DNA of 39,185 nucleotides from JALYXS01 sp051003795 (lineage in GTDB: Bacteria; Acidobacteriota; Terriglobia; Bryobacterales; Bryobacteraceae), in contig JBPCKZ010000013.1 in NCBI GenBank assembly GCA_051003795.1, forward strand, positions 1-39,185. Direction: 5' to 3'. Numbering within the stretch: the first letter of the stretch is position 1; every line of letters begins with the position of its first letter. The notes below the pieces were generated by a model that saw only the letters and a program-made list of their open reading frames with translations, searched no databases and was not told the DNA's origin. This document shows, one piece after another, positions 17,625 through 26,524 of this stretch. The translations under genes and the position numbers were made by a program.

Positions 17625-20057
17625 ATGACCCACAATGCCGCGCTTCTGGCGTTCTCCGCGGCCGTCTTCGCCTTTCCGCTCTGGTCCGCCACCGACAGCT
17701 TGCCGCAACAAGCGGCCGGCATTCTCGAGAAGCGGTGCATCTCCTGCCACGGCGAGACGACCTCCATGTCCGGGCTGAAACTCACCGGGCGCGATCCGAT
17801 TTTGAAAGGCGGCACGCGAGGCCCCGCATTAAAGCCGGGCAATCCGGCGGACAGTCTCCTGCTCCAAGCCGTATCGCACGCGGGCAAGCTCACGATGCCG
17901 CCTGGAGTGAAACTGCCGGAAGAAGAGATCGCGATTCTGCGATCGTGGATCGAAAAAGGCGCTGAGTGGCCGGCGGATCGCGTGGTCCAGGCGGCGCGTC
18001 CCAAATGGTGGGCCTTCCAGGCGCCCAAGCGTCCGCCGGTCCCGGCCGTGGCCGACACGCGAAATCCGATAGACGCCTTCCTCGATGTGAAGATGCAAGC
18101 GGCGCACGTGCAGCCCTCCGCGGAAGCCGGCCGGCTCGCCCTGCTGCGACGCGCCACCTTCGATTTACTTGGCCTGCCTCCTACCCCCGAGCAGGTTCGC
18201 GCGTTCGAGGCGGACACTTCTCCCGACGCGTGGGAGCACTTGCTCGACTCGCTGCTCGCCTCGCCGCGCTATGGCGAAAAGTGGGGGCGGCACTGGCTCG
18301 ATCTGGTGCGCTACGGCGACACCGCGGGATTCGAGCAGGACCCATATACGCTCGAAGCGTGGCGCTATCGCGATTACGTGATTAAGTCGTTCAACGACGA
18401 CAAGCCATACGACCGTTTTGCCAAGGAACAGATCGCCGCCGACGAGCTATGGCCAGACAATCCCGACGCGCGCACCGGCACCGGCTACTACCGGGTGGGC
18501 ACCAACCGCGACATGCTCTTCAAAGTGGAAGAGCAGAATGCTTCGGAGAAGTTGACCGACTACGTCGATACGACTTCATCCGTGTTCCTGGGCCTGAGCG
18601 TTGGTTGCGCGCGCTGCCACGATCATAAGTTCGATCCGATTCCGCAGAAGGATTATTACCGGATGCAGGCGATTTTCGCCCCCGCGGTCAACGACCGCAC
18701 GTTCCTCGAATACAACGATGCGCGTTTCTACGACATCGCGGCGAACGGAAGGGAGTTCAAGCTGCGGCAGATTGGCGCGGAGATCGCGCGCATCGAGAAG
18801 CCTTACCGGACGAAGCTGCGCGACGAACAGATCGCCAAGCTCGAACCCGCCCTTCAGGAAGCGGTGAAGGCAAAACCGGCGGAGCGGACTCCTGCGCAAC
18901 AAGCCTTGGCGACCCAAGCCGAAGCGAAGCTGAAGCTTTCCGACGACGATGTTCGCGGGCAGCTTTCACAAGCGGATGCGGAAAGATTGCACGCCATCGA
19001 AAAGCGTCTGGTGTCGATGTATGAAAATTACGGTCCACCGCCCATGGCACCCGGAATTATCGATGTCGGACGCGAAGCGCCGCGGACTTACATAGCCGAA
19101 CGGGGGAATTATCTCTCGCCCGGCGACGAAGTCGGCCCTGGCTTTTTGACGATCCTCGGCGGCGGGAATGTGCCCGAGCCGCCGCTGCACGCGAAGTCTA
19201 CCGGACGGCGCAAGGCCCTTGCCGAGTGGATCGCCAGCCCCGCGAACCCGATGTTTGCCCGCGTGATGGTGAATCGAATCTGGCAGGATCATTTTGGGCA
19301 GGGCCTGGTGAAAACCGGCAACGATTTCGGCACGCGCGCGGGCGACCCGAGTCATCCCGAGCTGCTCGATTGGCTGGCGACGGAATTCGTCGCGCGCAAG
19401 TGGTCCATCAAATCGATGCATAAGATCGTTATGATGTCGGACGCGTACCGGCGCAGTTCGAACGCGACCGAATCCGCGCAAAAACAGGATCCCGCGAACG
19501 TGTTGTTGTCGCATATGAACCGCCGCCGGCTGGAATCGGAAGAAATTCGCGATGCGGTGCTGCAGGTGAGCGGCAAATTGAATCTCGAAATGGGCGGCGC
19601 GCCCGTGGTTCCGCCGCTCGAAGCGGAGGAACTGTTCGGCATCATCGGGAAACCGGAGAATGCGTGGGTGGTGACGCCCGATCCCGCCGAACACACTCGC
19701 CGCAGTATCTATATGCTGGTGCGCCGCACGTTCCAGCAGCCGATGGCGGAAGCGTTCGATACGCCGGATGGCGTGCAATCGTGCCCCCGGCGGAATGAGA
19801 GCACGACGGCGCCGCAATCGCTCGCGCTGCTCAACAGCCGGTTTATGGTGGAGCAGGCGAAGGTGCTGGGTGCGACCCTGGGGACCGTTGACGGGGCTTG
19901 GGAACGCGTGCTCGACCGCAAGCCGACCGAAACTGAACGGGCCGCGGGATTGAAGTTCATCGGGAAGCAGACGGCGCTGGCGGGATCGAAATCCGCCGCG
20001 ATGGCGGAGTTGGCGCGAGCGCTGCTAAATATGAATGAGTTTCTGTATGTGGACTAA
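17625..20057 (+). CDS. DUF1549/DUF1553 protein with N-terminal cytochrome c-like haem site (PSD1 type)
   Basis: From ATG 17625 the protein has about 810 residues and begins with a signal peptide (AALLAFSAAVFAFPLWSA). The open frame extends back to 17550 but those codons look unrelated. A planctomycete-type cytochrome domain carries CISCH (residues 38-42). The DUF1549 domain follows (LLRRATFDLLGLPPTPEQVR, LLASPRYGEKWGRHWLDLVR) with a second CxxCH (CARCHDHKFDPI). DUF1553 occupies the last third (ANPMFARVMVNRIWQDHFGQ, SIKSMHKIVMMSDAYRRSS). These proteins are abundant in Planctomycetes and Acidobacteria and nearly always pair with DUF1501 proteins, as here with 5 bases between. They are thought to be exported redox or polymer-degrading factors; the function is unproven. 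Confidence 0.9.
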   Translation: MTHNAALLAFSAAVFAFPLWSATDSLPQQAAGILEKRCISCHGETTSMSGLKLTGRDPILKGGTRGPALKPGNPADSLLLQAVSHAGKLTMPPGVKLPEEEIAILRSWIEKGAEWPADRVVQAARPKWWAFQAPKRPPVPAVADTRNPIDAFLDVKMQAAHVQPSAEAGRLALLRRATFDLLGLPPTPEQVRAFEADTSPDAWEHLLDSLLASPRYGEKWGRHWLDLVRYGDTAGFEQDPYTLEAWRYRDYVIKSFNDDKPYDRFAKEQIAADELWPDNPDARTGTGYYRVGTNRDMLFKVEEQNASEKLTDYVDTTSSVFLGLSVGCARCHDHKFDPIPQKDYYRMQAIFAPAVNDRTFLEYNDARFYDIAANGREFKLRQIGAEIARIEKPYRTKLRDEQIAKLEPALQEAVKAKPAERTPAQQALATQAEAKLKLSDDDVRGQLSQADAERLHAIEKRLVSMYENYGPPPMAPGIIDVGREAPRTYIAERGNYLSPGDEVGPGFLTILGGGNVPEPPLHAKSTGRRKALAEWIASPANPMFARVMVNRIWQDHFGQGLVKTGNDFGTRAGDPSHPELLDWLATEFVARKWSIKSMHKIVMMSDAYRRSSNATESAQKQDPANVLLSHMNRRRLESEEIRDAVLQVSGKLNLEMGGAPVVPPLEAEELFGIIGKPENAWVVTPDPAEHTRRSIYMLVRRTFQQPMAEAFDTPDGVQSCPRRNESTTAPQSLALLNSRFMVEQAKVLGATLGTVDGAWERVLDRKPTETERAAGLKFIGKQTALAGSKSAAMAELARALLNMNEFLYVD

Positions 20058-20062
20058 GGAAT

Positions 20063-21460
20063 ATGACCAGACGTGAACTTTTGTTGCGCACCGGCGCGGG
20101 CTTTGGCGCGGCCGCGCTGTCGAGCCTCCTCGAAGGCGCGGAATTCAATCCGCTCGCTCCCAAACTTCCACCCGCGCCCGCAACGGCAAAGAGCGTCATT
20201 TACCTGTTCATGCACGGCGGCGTCAGCCACGTGGATACGTTCGACCCCAAGCCCGAGCTCACCCGCCGCACCGGCCAGCCGCTCTCGATCGAGCTCGCGA
20301 AGACGATCAAGACCAGCTTCATACACGACCCCACCAAGGCCATTCTTCGCGGCAGCCCTTGGGAGTTTAAACCCGGCGGAAAATGCGGCACGCCGGTGTC
20401 GGACCTGTATCCGAACCTGCGCGAGCGCATGGACGATATCGCGGTGATTCGCGGATGCTACGGCGATGCGTTCGATCACGCTCCCGCGATTTACCTCCGC
20501 ACCACCGGATCGCAATTTCCCGGACGGCCCTGCCTCGGTTCATGGGTTACTTACGGCCTGGGCACTGAGAATCAGAATCTGCCCGCGTTCGTCGTGATGT
20601 CGGATGGCTCGACGAAATCCGGCCCTCCCGCTTACAATGCCGGCTTCCTTCCCGCCGTGTATCAAGGTACGGTTTTTCGCGGGGGAGAAAATCCGATCCT
20701 CTACGTTCGCAATCCAGCCGGGATTTCGGACCGGACGCAGCGCGAAACGCTCGGGCTGATCAACGAGGTTGATCGCGTGCACGCGCAAACGCGCCCGGGC
20801 GATACCACGCTCGACGCGCGCATCGCCTCTTATGAGCTGGCTTACCGGATGCAGAGTTCCGCGCCCGAGGCAGTCGATTTCAGCAAAGAATCCGCCGCGA
20901 CCAAAGCGCTTTACGGCTTCGACGACCCGCTCACCGGCGATTTCGGACGCAAGTGCCTCCTGGCGCGAAGGCTCGTCGAGCGCGGCGTTCGATTTATTCA
21001 GATATTCTCCGGCACCAACGTCGGCGACGATTGGGACAACGCGCATACCGACCTCGTAGGGTCGCACAACCGCATGGCCGGCAAAACCGATAAGCCGATC
21101 GCGGCGCTGTTGCAGGATTTGAAAGCGCATGGCCTGCTCGATTCGACGCTGGTGGTGTGGGGCGGTGAGTTTGGCAGAACGCCGCTATCGCAAGGGCAGA
21201 ACGGGCGCGACCATCACCCCTACGGGTTCACAACGTGGATGGCGGGCGGCGGGGTGAAAGGCGGACAGGTTATGGGCGCGACCGACGATTTTGGCGTGCA
21301 AGCGGTCGAGATGCGCGTCGACACGCACGATGTGAATGCAAGTATTTTGCGATTGCTCGGTCTCGATCACGAGAAGCTAACGTACTTGTATCAGGGCCGT
21401 AACATGCGCTTGACGGATGTGCGCGGCGGCGGAGAATTCACGAAGCAACTGGCCGGTTAG
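20063..21460 (+). CDS. DUF1501 protein, Tat-exported
   Basis: This 465-residue protein belongs to the DUF1501 family, related to the alkaline phosphatase/sulfatase fold. The N-terminus (TRRELLLRTGAGFGAAALSS) is a twin-arginine signal. Family landmarks include VIYLFMHGGVSHVDTFDPKP near residue 50, VIRGCYGDAFDH, RPCLGSWVTYGLG, WGGEFGRTPLSQGQNGRDHH near 380 and a C-terminal region with HDVNASILRLLGLDHEKLTY. The aspartates and histidines in these motifs are likely metal ligands. It follows the DUF1549/DUF1553 gene by 5 bases, the usual pairing, and its stop overlaps the convergent PAP2 gene end by four bases. The substrate is unknown. Confidence 0.9.
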   Translation: MTRRELLLRTGAGFGAAALSSLLEGAEFNPLAPKLPPAPATAKSVIYLFMHGGVSHVDTFDPKPELTRRTGQPLSIELAKTIKTSFIHDPTKAILRGSPWEFKPGGKCGTPVSDLYPNLRERMDDIAVIRGCYGDAFDHAPAIYLRTTGSQFPGRPCLGSWVTYGLGTENQNLPAFVVMSDGSTKSGPPAYNAGFLPAVYQGTVFRGGENPILYVRNPAGISDRTQRETLGLINEVDRVHAQTRPGDTTLDARIASYELAYRMQSSAPEAVDFSKESAATKALYGFDDPLTGDFGRKCLLARRLVERGVRFIQIFSGTNVGDDWDNAHTDLVGSHNRMAGKTDKPIAALLQDLKAHGLLDSTLVVWGGEFGRTPLSQGQNGRDHHPYGFTTWMAGGGVKGGQVMGATDDFGVQAVEMRVDTHDVNASILRLLGLDHEKLTYLYQGRNMRLTDVRGGGEFTKQLAG

Positions 21461-22311
21461 GGCCTCGTCCGGTCCCAAACCAGTCCAATCGCCAACGCTA
21501 GGGCTCCGATTGCGATTCCGGCTGCGGCGTCGGCCGCGTAATGATAACGTCCATAGATGGTCGCGATTGCGATCAGGATCGCGAGGGTCAGCAACGCGCG
21601 CCAAACCCATCGGCGCTCCGGTAGCGCGCGGCGCATCCCAAACGCCGCCGCGAAGGCGCCCGATACGTGCGCGCTCGGGAACACGCTGGTGTGGATTCCG
21701 TAATTGCCCACTAAAAAATAGTTAAACCGGCGGAATAGGGTTTCGAAACCGGGCAAATCCTGGCCGGGGAAGACCGTTCGCGGCGGTTCGGAAGGCCAGA
21801 ACGGGAACTGGACATAGGAAAGCAACAGGCCGAGTAGAAAATAAACCCAGAACCGGTCCGCGCGCTCGCGGCGATTGTACCGGTAGAGCATCGCGATAGA
21901 GAACGCCGGAATCGCATAAACCAGCGAGTAGGCAATCTCGAGGATCGAAGGAATCACCGGCCCGAATCGCTCGATGGCGGCGCGTGCGCTCCAATCGCTC
22001 AGTAGCCAGCGGTCCCAGACGATCCATTGGCGCTCCAGCTCGTACGTGTGCTCGCGCGCGGCAAACCAGCCCATCTCGCGATAGCAGAGGAGCGTGAGCA
22101 CGAGCGGCAGCCAGTCGCGAATCGCGCCGAGGAGCTTGCCGCGACGAAGCGAATCCGCGTGGGCGAGCAGCGCGTAATTCGCAAGAATCAGAACGTTGAC
22201 AAGGCACGTGACCGCGCGCACGCGGGCGGCGACCGGAAGGAATAGGCTGAGGACTCCGGCGTAGACGAAGTAGGCGGCAAGCAGCCGCTCGGAGCGGCGG
22301 AGGATCGGCAT
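21457..22311 (-). CDS. PAP2-family membrane phosphatase (inositolphosphotransferase Aur1/Ipt1-like)
   Basis: The 284-residue integral membrane protein has about six hydrophobic segments. The PAP2 active-site motifs are FPSAHVSG (residues 211-218, with the conserved His) and YGRYHYAADAAAG (253-265), with R255, nucleophile candidate H257 and D261. The first motif of the family corresponds to the loop around SEPPRTVFPGQD (174-185). The form is that of the PAP2_3 group, which includes Aur1-like enzymes acting on lipid phosphates or lipid headgroup transfer at the membrane. The gene converges on the DUF1501 gene and diverges from the sigma factor gene. A lipid phosphatase role is likely; the exact lipid is unknown. 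Confidence 0.88.
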   Translation of the reverse strand: MPILRRSERLLAAYFVYAGVLSLFLPVAARVRAVTCLVNVLILANYALLAHADSLRRGKLLGAIRDWLPLVLTLLCYREMGWFAAREHTYELERQWIVWDRWLLSDWSARAAIERFGPVIPSILEIAYSLVYAIPAFSIAMLYRYNRRERADRFWVYFLLGLLLSYVQFPFWPSEPPRTVFPGQDLPGFETLFRRFNYFLVGNYGIHTSVFPSAHVSGAFAAAFGMRRALPERRWVWRALLTLAILIAIATIYGRYHYAADAAAGIAIGALALAIGLVWDRTRP

Positions 22312-22350
22312 TTCTGGTCTATTGTGAATTAATCGGCGTGAATACTGCGG

Positions 22351-22376
22351 TACAATTCCGAATTATCCGTGGAGGG
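22351..22376 (+). promoter_or_regulatory. Probable -10 box and ribosome binding site of the second sigma-kinase module
   Basis: TACAAT at 22351-22356 matches five of six -10 positions, and GGAGGG at 22371-22376 lies six bases before GTG 22383. A -35 box is not clear (TTAATC at 22329-22334 is weak). If this promoter is used, translation must start at GTG 22383 and not at GTG 22338. Confidence 0.4.
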
Positions 22377-22382
22377 TTGCCG

Positions 22383-22973
22383 GTGCCGGACTCGGAATCG
22401 CCAGGCGAAATCACGCGACTTTTGGGAGAACTGAAGAGCGGCCGGCGAGAAGCCGCGGACGTTCTGATGCCGATGGTCTACCGGGAACTGCGCCGCCTGG
22501 CCGCCAGCCACATGCGCCGGGAGCGTCCGGACCACACTCTGCAGGCCACCGCGCTGGTGAACGAAGTTTATCTGCGACTGGTGCAGCAGCAGAAAGTGGA
22601 TTGGAGAAATCGCGCTCATTTCTTCGGCGTCGCCGCCGGTTTGATGCGGCGCATCCTAGTGGACCATGCGCGCGCGCACCGGGCGGACCGTCGCGGCGGC
22701 GGCGCGCAAAAGCTGCAATTGAACGAAGCCATCGCTTTCGACGAATCGCAATCGGACGATTTGGTGGCGCTCGACGACGCGCTCAGCCGCCTCGAAACCT
22801 GGGACCCGCGCCAAAGCCGCATCGTGGAACTGCTCTTCTTCGGCGGATTGACTCAGGAAGAGGCGGCGGAAGTTCTCGGCATCTCGGTGCGTACGGTCAA
22901 GCGCGATTGGAGCGTGGCGCGCGCCTGGTTACACGGAGAAATGGATGACTCCGGAGCGATGGGAGCGCATTAA
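22383..22973 (+). CDS. ECF-type RNA polymerase sigma factor (acidobacterial TIGR02999-like)
   Basis: This 196-residue sigma factor starts at GTG 22383, chosen because GGAGGG lies six bases upstream. The frame is open to 22338, but those codons do not look like family sequence. Region 2 includes VYRELRRLAASHMRRERPDH, LQATALVNEVYLRLV and HFFGVAAGLMRRILVDHARA. Region 4 is the helix-turn-helix GGLTQEEAAEVLGISVRTVK with RDWSVARAWL. It overlaps the kinase gene by 29 bases, so the two are probably made together. The other sigma-kinase pair at 5752-9207 has the same order. No anti-sigma factor gene is near. Confidence 0.9.
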   Translation: MPDSESPGEITRLLGELKSGRREAADVLMPMVYRELRRLAASHMRRERPDHTLQATALVNEVYLRLVQQQKVDWRNRAHFFGVAAGLMRRILVDHARAHRADRRGGGAQKLQLNEAIAFDESQSDDLVALDDALSRLETWDPRQSRIVELLFFGGLTQEEAAEVLGISVRTVKRDWSVARAWLHGEMDDSGAMGAH

Positions 22974-25900
22974 AGAGCTGTTCGAGGCGGCGCTCGAGCG
23001 CGCGCCGCCGAGCCGCTCCGAATTTCTGCGGGACGCGTGCGGCGAAGACGAGACTCTGCGCAACGAGGTGGAGCGGCTGATCGATCGCCACGACAGTTTT
23101 CCGCCCACGGAGTCGATGCCAACGCACACCCGAATTTTTCGCGAAGGAGAATTAATCGCGGAGCGTTATAACATCGTGCGCTTCTTGGGCGAGGGAGGCA
23201 TGGGCGAGGTCTACGAGGCCGAAGATCTGGAGCTCGGCGGCACCGTGGCTCTCAAAACCATTCGCTCGGAGATTGCATCCGACGAGCGCATGGCAGCGCG
23301 ATTCAAAAGCGAGATCCAGTTGGCGCGGCAGGTAACGCATCCCAACGTCTGCCGCGTGTTCGACGTCGCGAGGCACCAGACCTCATCGGGGTACGTGGCG
23401 TTTTTGACGATGGAGTATCTGCCCGGCGAAACGCTCGCGCACAGGATCAAGAAACACGGGCCTTTGCCGGCGGCGGAAGCGCTGCCGCTGATGCGGCAAA
23501 TGGCCGCCGCACTCGATGCGGCTCATCGCGCCGGCGTGATCCACCGGGACTTCAAAAGCTCCAACGTGATTTTAACGCCGGCGGACGATGGCGTGCGCGC
23601 CGTGGTCACGGACTTCGGCTTGGCACGGAGCGCCGATCCGGAAGGCCAACGCACTCTGACGGTCACGGGCAACATGATTGGCAGCCCCGATTACATGGCG
23701 CCGGAATTATTCGCGGGAAAGCCGGCAACCATCGCGTCCGACATATACTCGTTCGGCGTGGTTCTGCTGGAAACGCTCACGGGACGCCGCTCGGCGACAG
23801 CGGGGCGGACGGATCGTAAGATTGACGCTCGATGGGAGCGGGCGATCGCTCAATGTCTGGAACGGGAACCGGCGCGGCGGTTTGCGAGCGCGGGGGATGC
23901 GGTGCGCGCGATCGAGGGCAGGCCCCCGCCCATTCGGGTTTCCGCTAGATGGGCCTGGGCGGCCGTCGCCGCGCTGTTGGCCGTCTTTGGCTGGATGGGC
24001 TTGCGGGACGGGCGTTTCGGCGTGCAAAGCGTTTCTCCCGAAGCGCTGCGTTGGTACCGGACCGGGACCGAATTCGCGCAAGCCGGAGCGTCTTTCGCCG
24101 CAACTCGGGCGCTCGATCAAGCCGTAAAGGTGGACGGTCATTACAGCCTCGCCCATGCCCGCCTGGCCGACGCATGGAACGATCTGGGCGCGGGCGAGAA
24201 GGCGAAACAGGAGATGCTGCTGGCGCAAGGACCGGGGGAGAGCCGTTCGCGCTTGCCGGAAATGGACCGGCTCTACGTCGAGGCCGTCTACTCCACCATT
24301 ACGCGCCGGTTTCAGGACGCCGAAGAGAAATACGCAGAGATGTTGCGCAAGGCGAACGACTCCGCCAAGCCGGTGATCTATTTCGACCTGGGCCGATCCC
24401 TTGAAAGAGAATCCCGGTTCGAAAAAGCGATCGAGAGTTATCGGCGGGCAGAAACGGCTTCTCCCGGAAATCCGGCGGCGGCGCTGCGGCTGGCGATCCT
24501 GTTCACGCTCCGCCAGAAGCCAGCCGAAGCGAGCGAGGAGTTTCGCAAGGCCGACGCGTTTTACCAGGCGTTAAGTAATCAGGAAGGGATAACCGAGGTG
24601 CTCTTGCAGCGCGGGGTGTCCGCGAACCGCGCCAACCGGGCGCAAGAGGCGGGCGATCTCCTGCGGCAAGCGCTGGCCGGAGCTCAGGTCACCAAAGACG
24701 TTTACCAGATTATTTCGGCCAAACTGCAGTTATGCGTCCTCGCCATCAATTCCAATCGGGCGGCGGAGGCCCAGGAGTACGCCAATCAATCGATCGCAAC
24801 CGCTCGCGACAACGGCATGGAGCTGTTTGCGGTGCATGGGCTGGTAAGCCTTGCCGGAGCTCTGCAGACGCGGCACGACTACTCGGGGGCCGAAAAATAT
24901 TTGCAAGACGCGCTCAATATTTCGCGGCGCGAGAATTCCCGCCGTTGGCAGGCAATCTCCCTCACTCAACTGGCGGCGCTTCATATGCCGCTGAAGCGAT
25001 TCGGCGAGGGGCTATCGGAAGCGCGGCAAGCGTTAACCATTTTCCGAGAAGACCATTTCCCGTCCGAAACGGGGTTTTGCCTGACCCTCATCGGCCGCGC
25101 GCAGCGCGATAGCGGCGATTACCCGGCCGCCGAGGCGACGTTCGGCGAATTGGTGGCGCTGGGCGAAAAATCCGGCGATCGGGCGCAAATGGCGCTCGGG
25201 CAGGAATCGATGGGGAGCCTCCTGCTTCGCCGGGAGAGGTTTCCGGAAGCTCTGAGCCGTTACCAACGCAGCCTGGAATTGAGCACGGCTTTGGGCGACC
25301 GGTCGCGCATCGCATCCGGCTCGCAGCAATGCGGGGATGTGCTCTGGCGCTTGGGGCGCTATGACGAATCGCGCGATATGCTTGCCAAAGCTGGCGCGGC
25401 GGCCGGGGATAATCTGGGGCGGAAGCTCGACATTGCGATGTCGCGGGCGGAGATTGCATTAAGCCAATTGCATTACGGAGACGCGGCGAGCGATTGCCGG
25501 CGCGCGCTGGGCGCATTGGGAGCAATCGACGTGCCGCGGCGCGCGGAGCTCCAGCGAATCTTGGGAGCGGCCGACATTGGGTCGGGCAAGCGTCGCGAGG
25601 GCCTTCAGCTATGCGAAGACGCTTTACAGGCTGCGGGGCCGCTGGGCGATACGTCCCTGATTTCGCGAGCGACTTTGTCGGTGATGCAAGCTCGGCTGGA
25701 GACAAACGATTATCGAGGCGCGCTGAAAGCGTATCGCAACGCCGAAGAGCCGTTGTCGCATTTGCCGGAGTCGGGATGGCGCTCGGCTGTGTTAGCCGCG
25801 CGGGCGAGCGAGAGGACACCCGACCGCGCGCAAACACGGACGCTGGCTTTATTAGGAGATACTCGCTCGAAAGCGCTGGAAACGCTTTGGGGAGCCGAGG

Positions 25901-25983
25901 CGTTCCGCTCCTATTCCGCGCGGCCCGATATTCAACAAATGCGGAGGCACCTTTTCCGATTGCTTTCCGCGTTTAATAAATGA
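22945..25983 (+). CDS. Transmembrane Ser/Thr protein kinase with C-terminal TPR repeats
   Basis: The 1012-residue protein opens with the sigma-linked N-terminal helix module (MTPERWERIKELFEAALERA, to about residue 48). The kinase domain (about 75-325) has GEGGMGEVY (82-90), K104, HRDFKSSN (200-207) and DFG (223-225), all catalytic residues being present. A single membrane helix lies near 336-353. The rest (about 375-1005) is a string of helical TPR-like repeats, for example AAEALPLMRQ-type helices and DYSGAEKYLQDALNISRR, FPEALSRYQRSLELSTALGD. TPR regions usually bind proteins or peptides, so this may be the input or scaffold part. A coupled sigma gene lies upstream and a small orphan gene 11 bases downstream. 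Confidence 0.93.
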   Translation: MTPERWERIKELFEAALERAPPSRSEFLRDACGEDETLRNEVERLIDRHDSFPPTESMPTHTRIFREGELIAERYNIVRFLGEGGMGEVYEAEDLELGGTVALKTIRSEIASDERMAARFKSEIQLARQVTHPNVCRVFDVARHQTSSGYVAFLTMEYLPGETLAHRIKKHGPLPAAEALPLMRQMAAALDAAHRAGVIHRDFKSSNVILTPADDGVRAVVTDFGLARSADPEGQRTLTVTGNMIGSPDYMAPELFAGKPATIASDIYSFGVVLLETLTGRRSATAGRTDRKIDARWERAIAQCLEREPARRFASAGDAVRAIEGRPPPIRVSARWAWAAVAALLAVFGWMGLRDGRFGVQSVSPEALRWYRTGTEFAQAGASFAATRALDQAVKVDGHYSLAHARLADAWNDLGAGEKAKQEMLLAQGPGESRSRLPEMDRLYVEAVYSTITRRFQDAEEKYAEMLRKANDSAKPVIYFDLGRSLERESRFEKAIESYRRAETASPGNPAAALRLAILFTLRQKPAEASEEFRKADAFYQALSNQEGITEVLLQRGVSANRANRAQEAGDLLRQALAGAQVTKDVYQIISAKLQLCVLAINSNRAAEAQEYANQSIATARDNGMELFAVHGLVSLAGALQTRHDYSGAEKYLQDALNISRRENSRRWQAISLTQLAALHMPLKRFGEGLSEARQALTIFREDHFPSETGFCLTLIGRAQRDSGDYPAAEATFGELVALGEKSGDRAQMALGQESMGSLLLRRERFPEALSRYQRSLELSTALGDRSRIASGSQQCGDVLWRLGRYDESRDMLAKAGAAAGDNLGRKLDIAMSRAEIALSQLHYGDAASDCRRALGALGAIDVPRRAELQRILGAADIGSGKRREGLQLCEDALQAAGPLGDTSLISRATLSVMQARLETNDYRGALKAYRNAEEPLSHLPESGWRSAVLAARASERTPDRAQTRTLALLGDTRSKALETLWGAEAFRSYSARPDIQQMRRHLFRLLSAFNK

Positions 25984-25994
25984 GGAGGAGAAAA
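25984..25994 (+). promoter_or_regulatory. Shine-Dalgarno sequence deciding the start of the orphan gene
   Basis: GGAGGAG follows the kinase TGA stop directly and stands about six bases before ATG 25995. The ATG at 25980 overlaps the kinase stop and has no such site, so 25995 is the better start. Confidence 0.5.
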
Positions 25995-26465
25995 ATGGAC
26001 ACCAAAGATATTGCAGGGGATTCGGATATTAACTGCAATGGCGGAACAGCGCTCGGGGGCGGGCGCCAAGAACCGTGCAGCGGACTCGGACTCGAATTGT
26101 TGAGGGTGCTCGGCTACGATAACGATCAATCTACGCACCTGACCGTCACGGGTGGAAAGACTAGCGAGATACGGTACGAGGATTCGGGGACCCAGACGAT
26201 AGACTTGTCGGGGCGCAATTGGATTCTCTTGGTCCGCCCACACGCCGTCATAATACACACTTTTGATAAGGGCGCCAACGTCGATATCGACACGGTGTTC
26301 GGCCGCTTCACCAAAGTGAGCGGAATGGCCCGCAAGCATTCCCATCCCAACGATATTGGAAGTATGACGCTGTTCGTGGAGGGTCAGCTTCCCCAGTCTC
26401 TGCCAGGCTGCCGATTTAGAATTGTGTACGACAAAACGCCGCCTACGGCACGGCGATCCAAGTAA
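25995..26465 (+). CDS. Orphan 156-residue protein joined to the kinase module
   Basis: The product starts MDTKDIAGDSDINCNGG and has no signal peptide or membrane helix. The first 45 residues are Gly/Asn-rich with two cysteines (INCNGG, EPCSGLG). The rest alternates short hydrophobic strands and polar turns (HLTVTGGKTSEIRYED, NWILLVRPHAVIIHTFDKGA, SMTLFVEGQLP), suggesting a beta-rich fold. I recognise no family. It follows the kinase gene by 11 bases, has a strong ribosome binding site, and so is very likely co-transcribed with kinase and sigma factor. A substrate, effector or ligand partner of the kinase is a fair guess only. Confidence 0.7.
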   Translation: MDTKDIAGDSDINCNGGTALGGGRQEPCSGLGLELLRVLGYDNDQSTHLTVTGGKTSEIRYEDSGTQTIDLSGRNWILLVRPHAVIIHTFDKGANVDIDTVFGRFTKVSGMARKHSHPNDIGSMTLFVEGQLPQSLPGCRFRIVYDKTPPTARRSK

Positions 26466-26489
26466 GCCAGTTCACGGCGGCGGATACAA

Positions 26490-26516
26490 TTGGGGATGCG
26501 AAAGATGCGTCCCCAA
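26490..26516 (+). promoter_or_regulatory. Hairpin before the MFS transporter start
   Basis: TTGGGGATGCG and TGCGTCCCCAA pair over 11 positions (two G-T pairs) around an AAAGA loop. The hairpin lies 24 bases after the orphan gene stop and ends eight bases before the MFS GTG. There is no T-run after it, so it is not a standard terminator; it could hinder or regulate translation. Confidence 0.35.
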
Positions 26517-26524
26517 TCGTCGTC

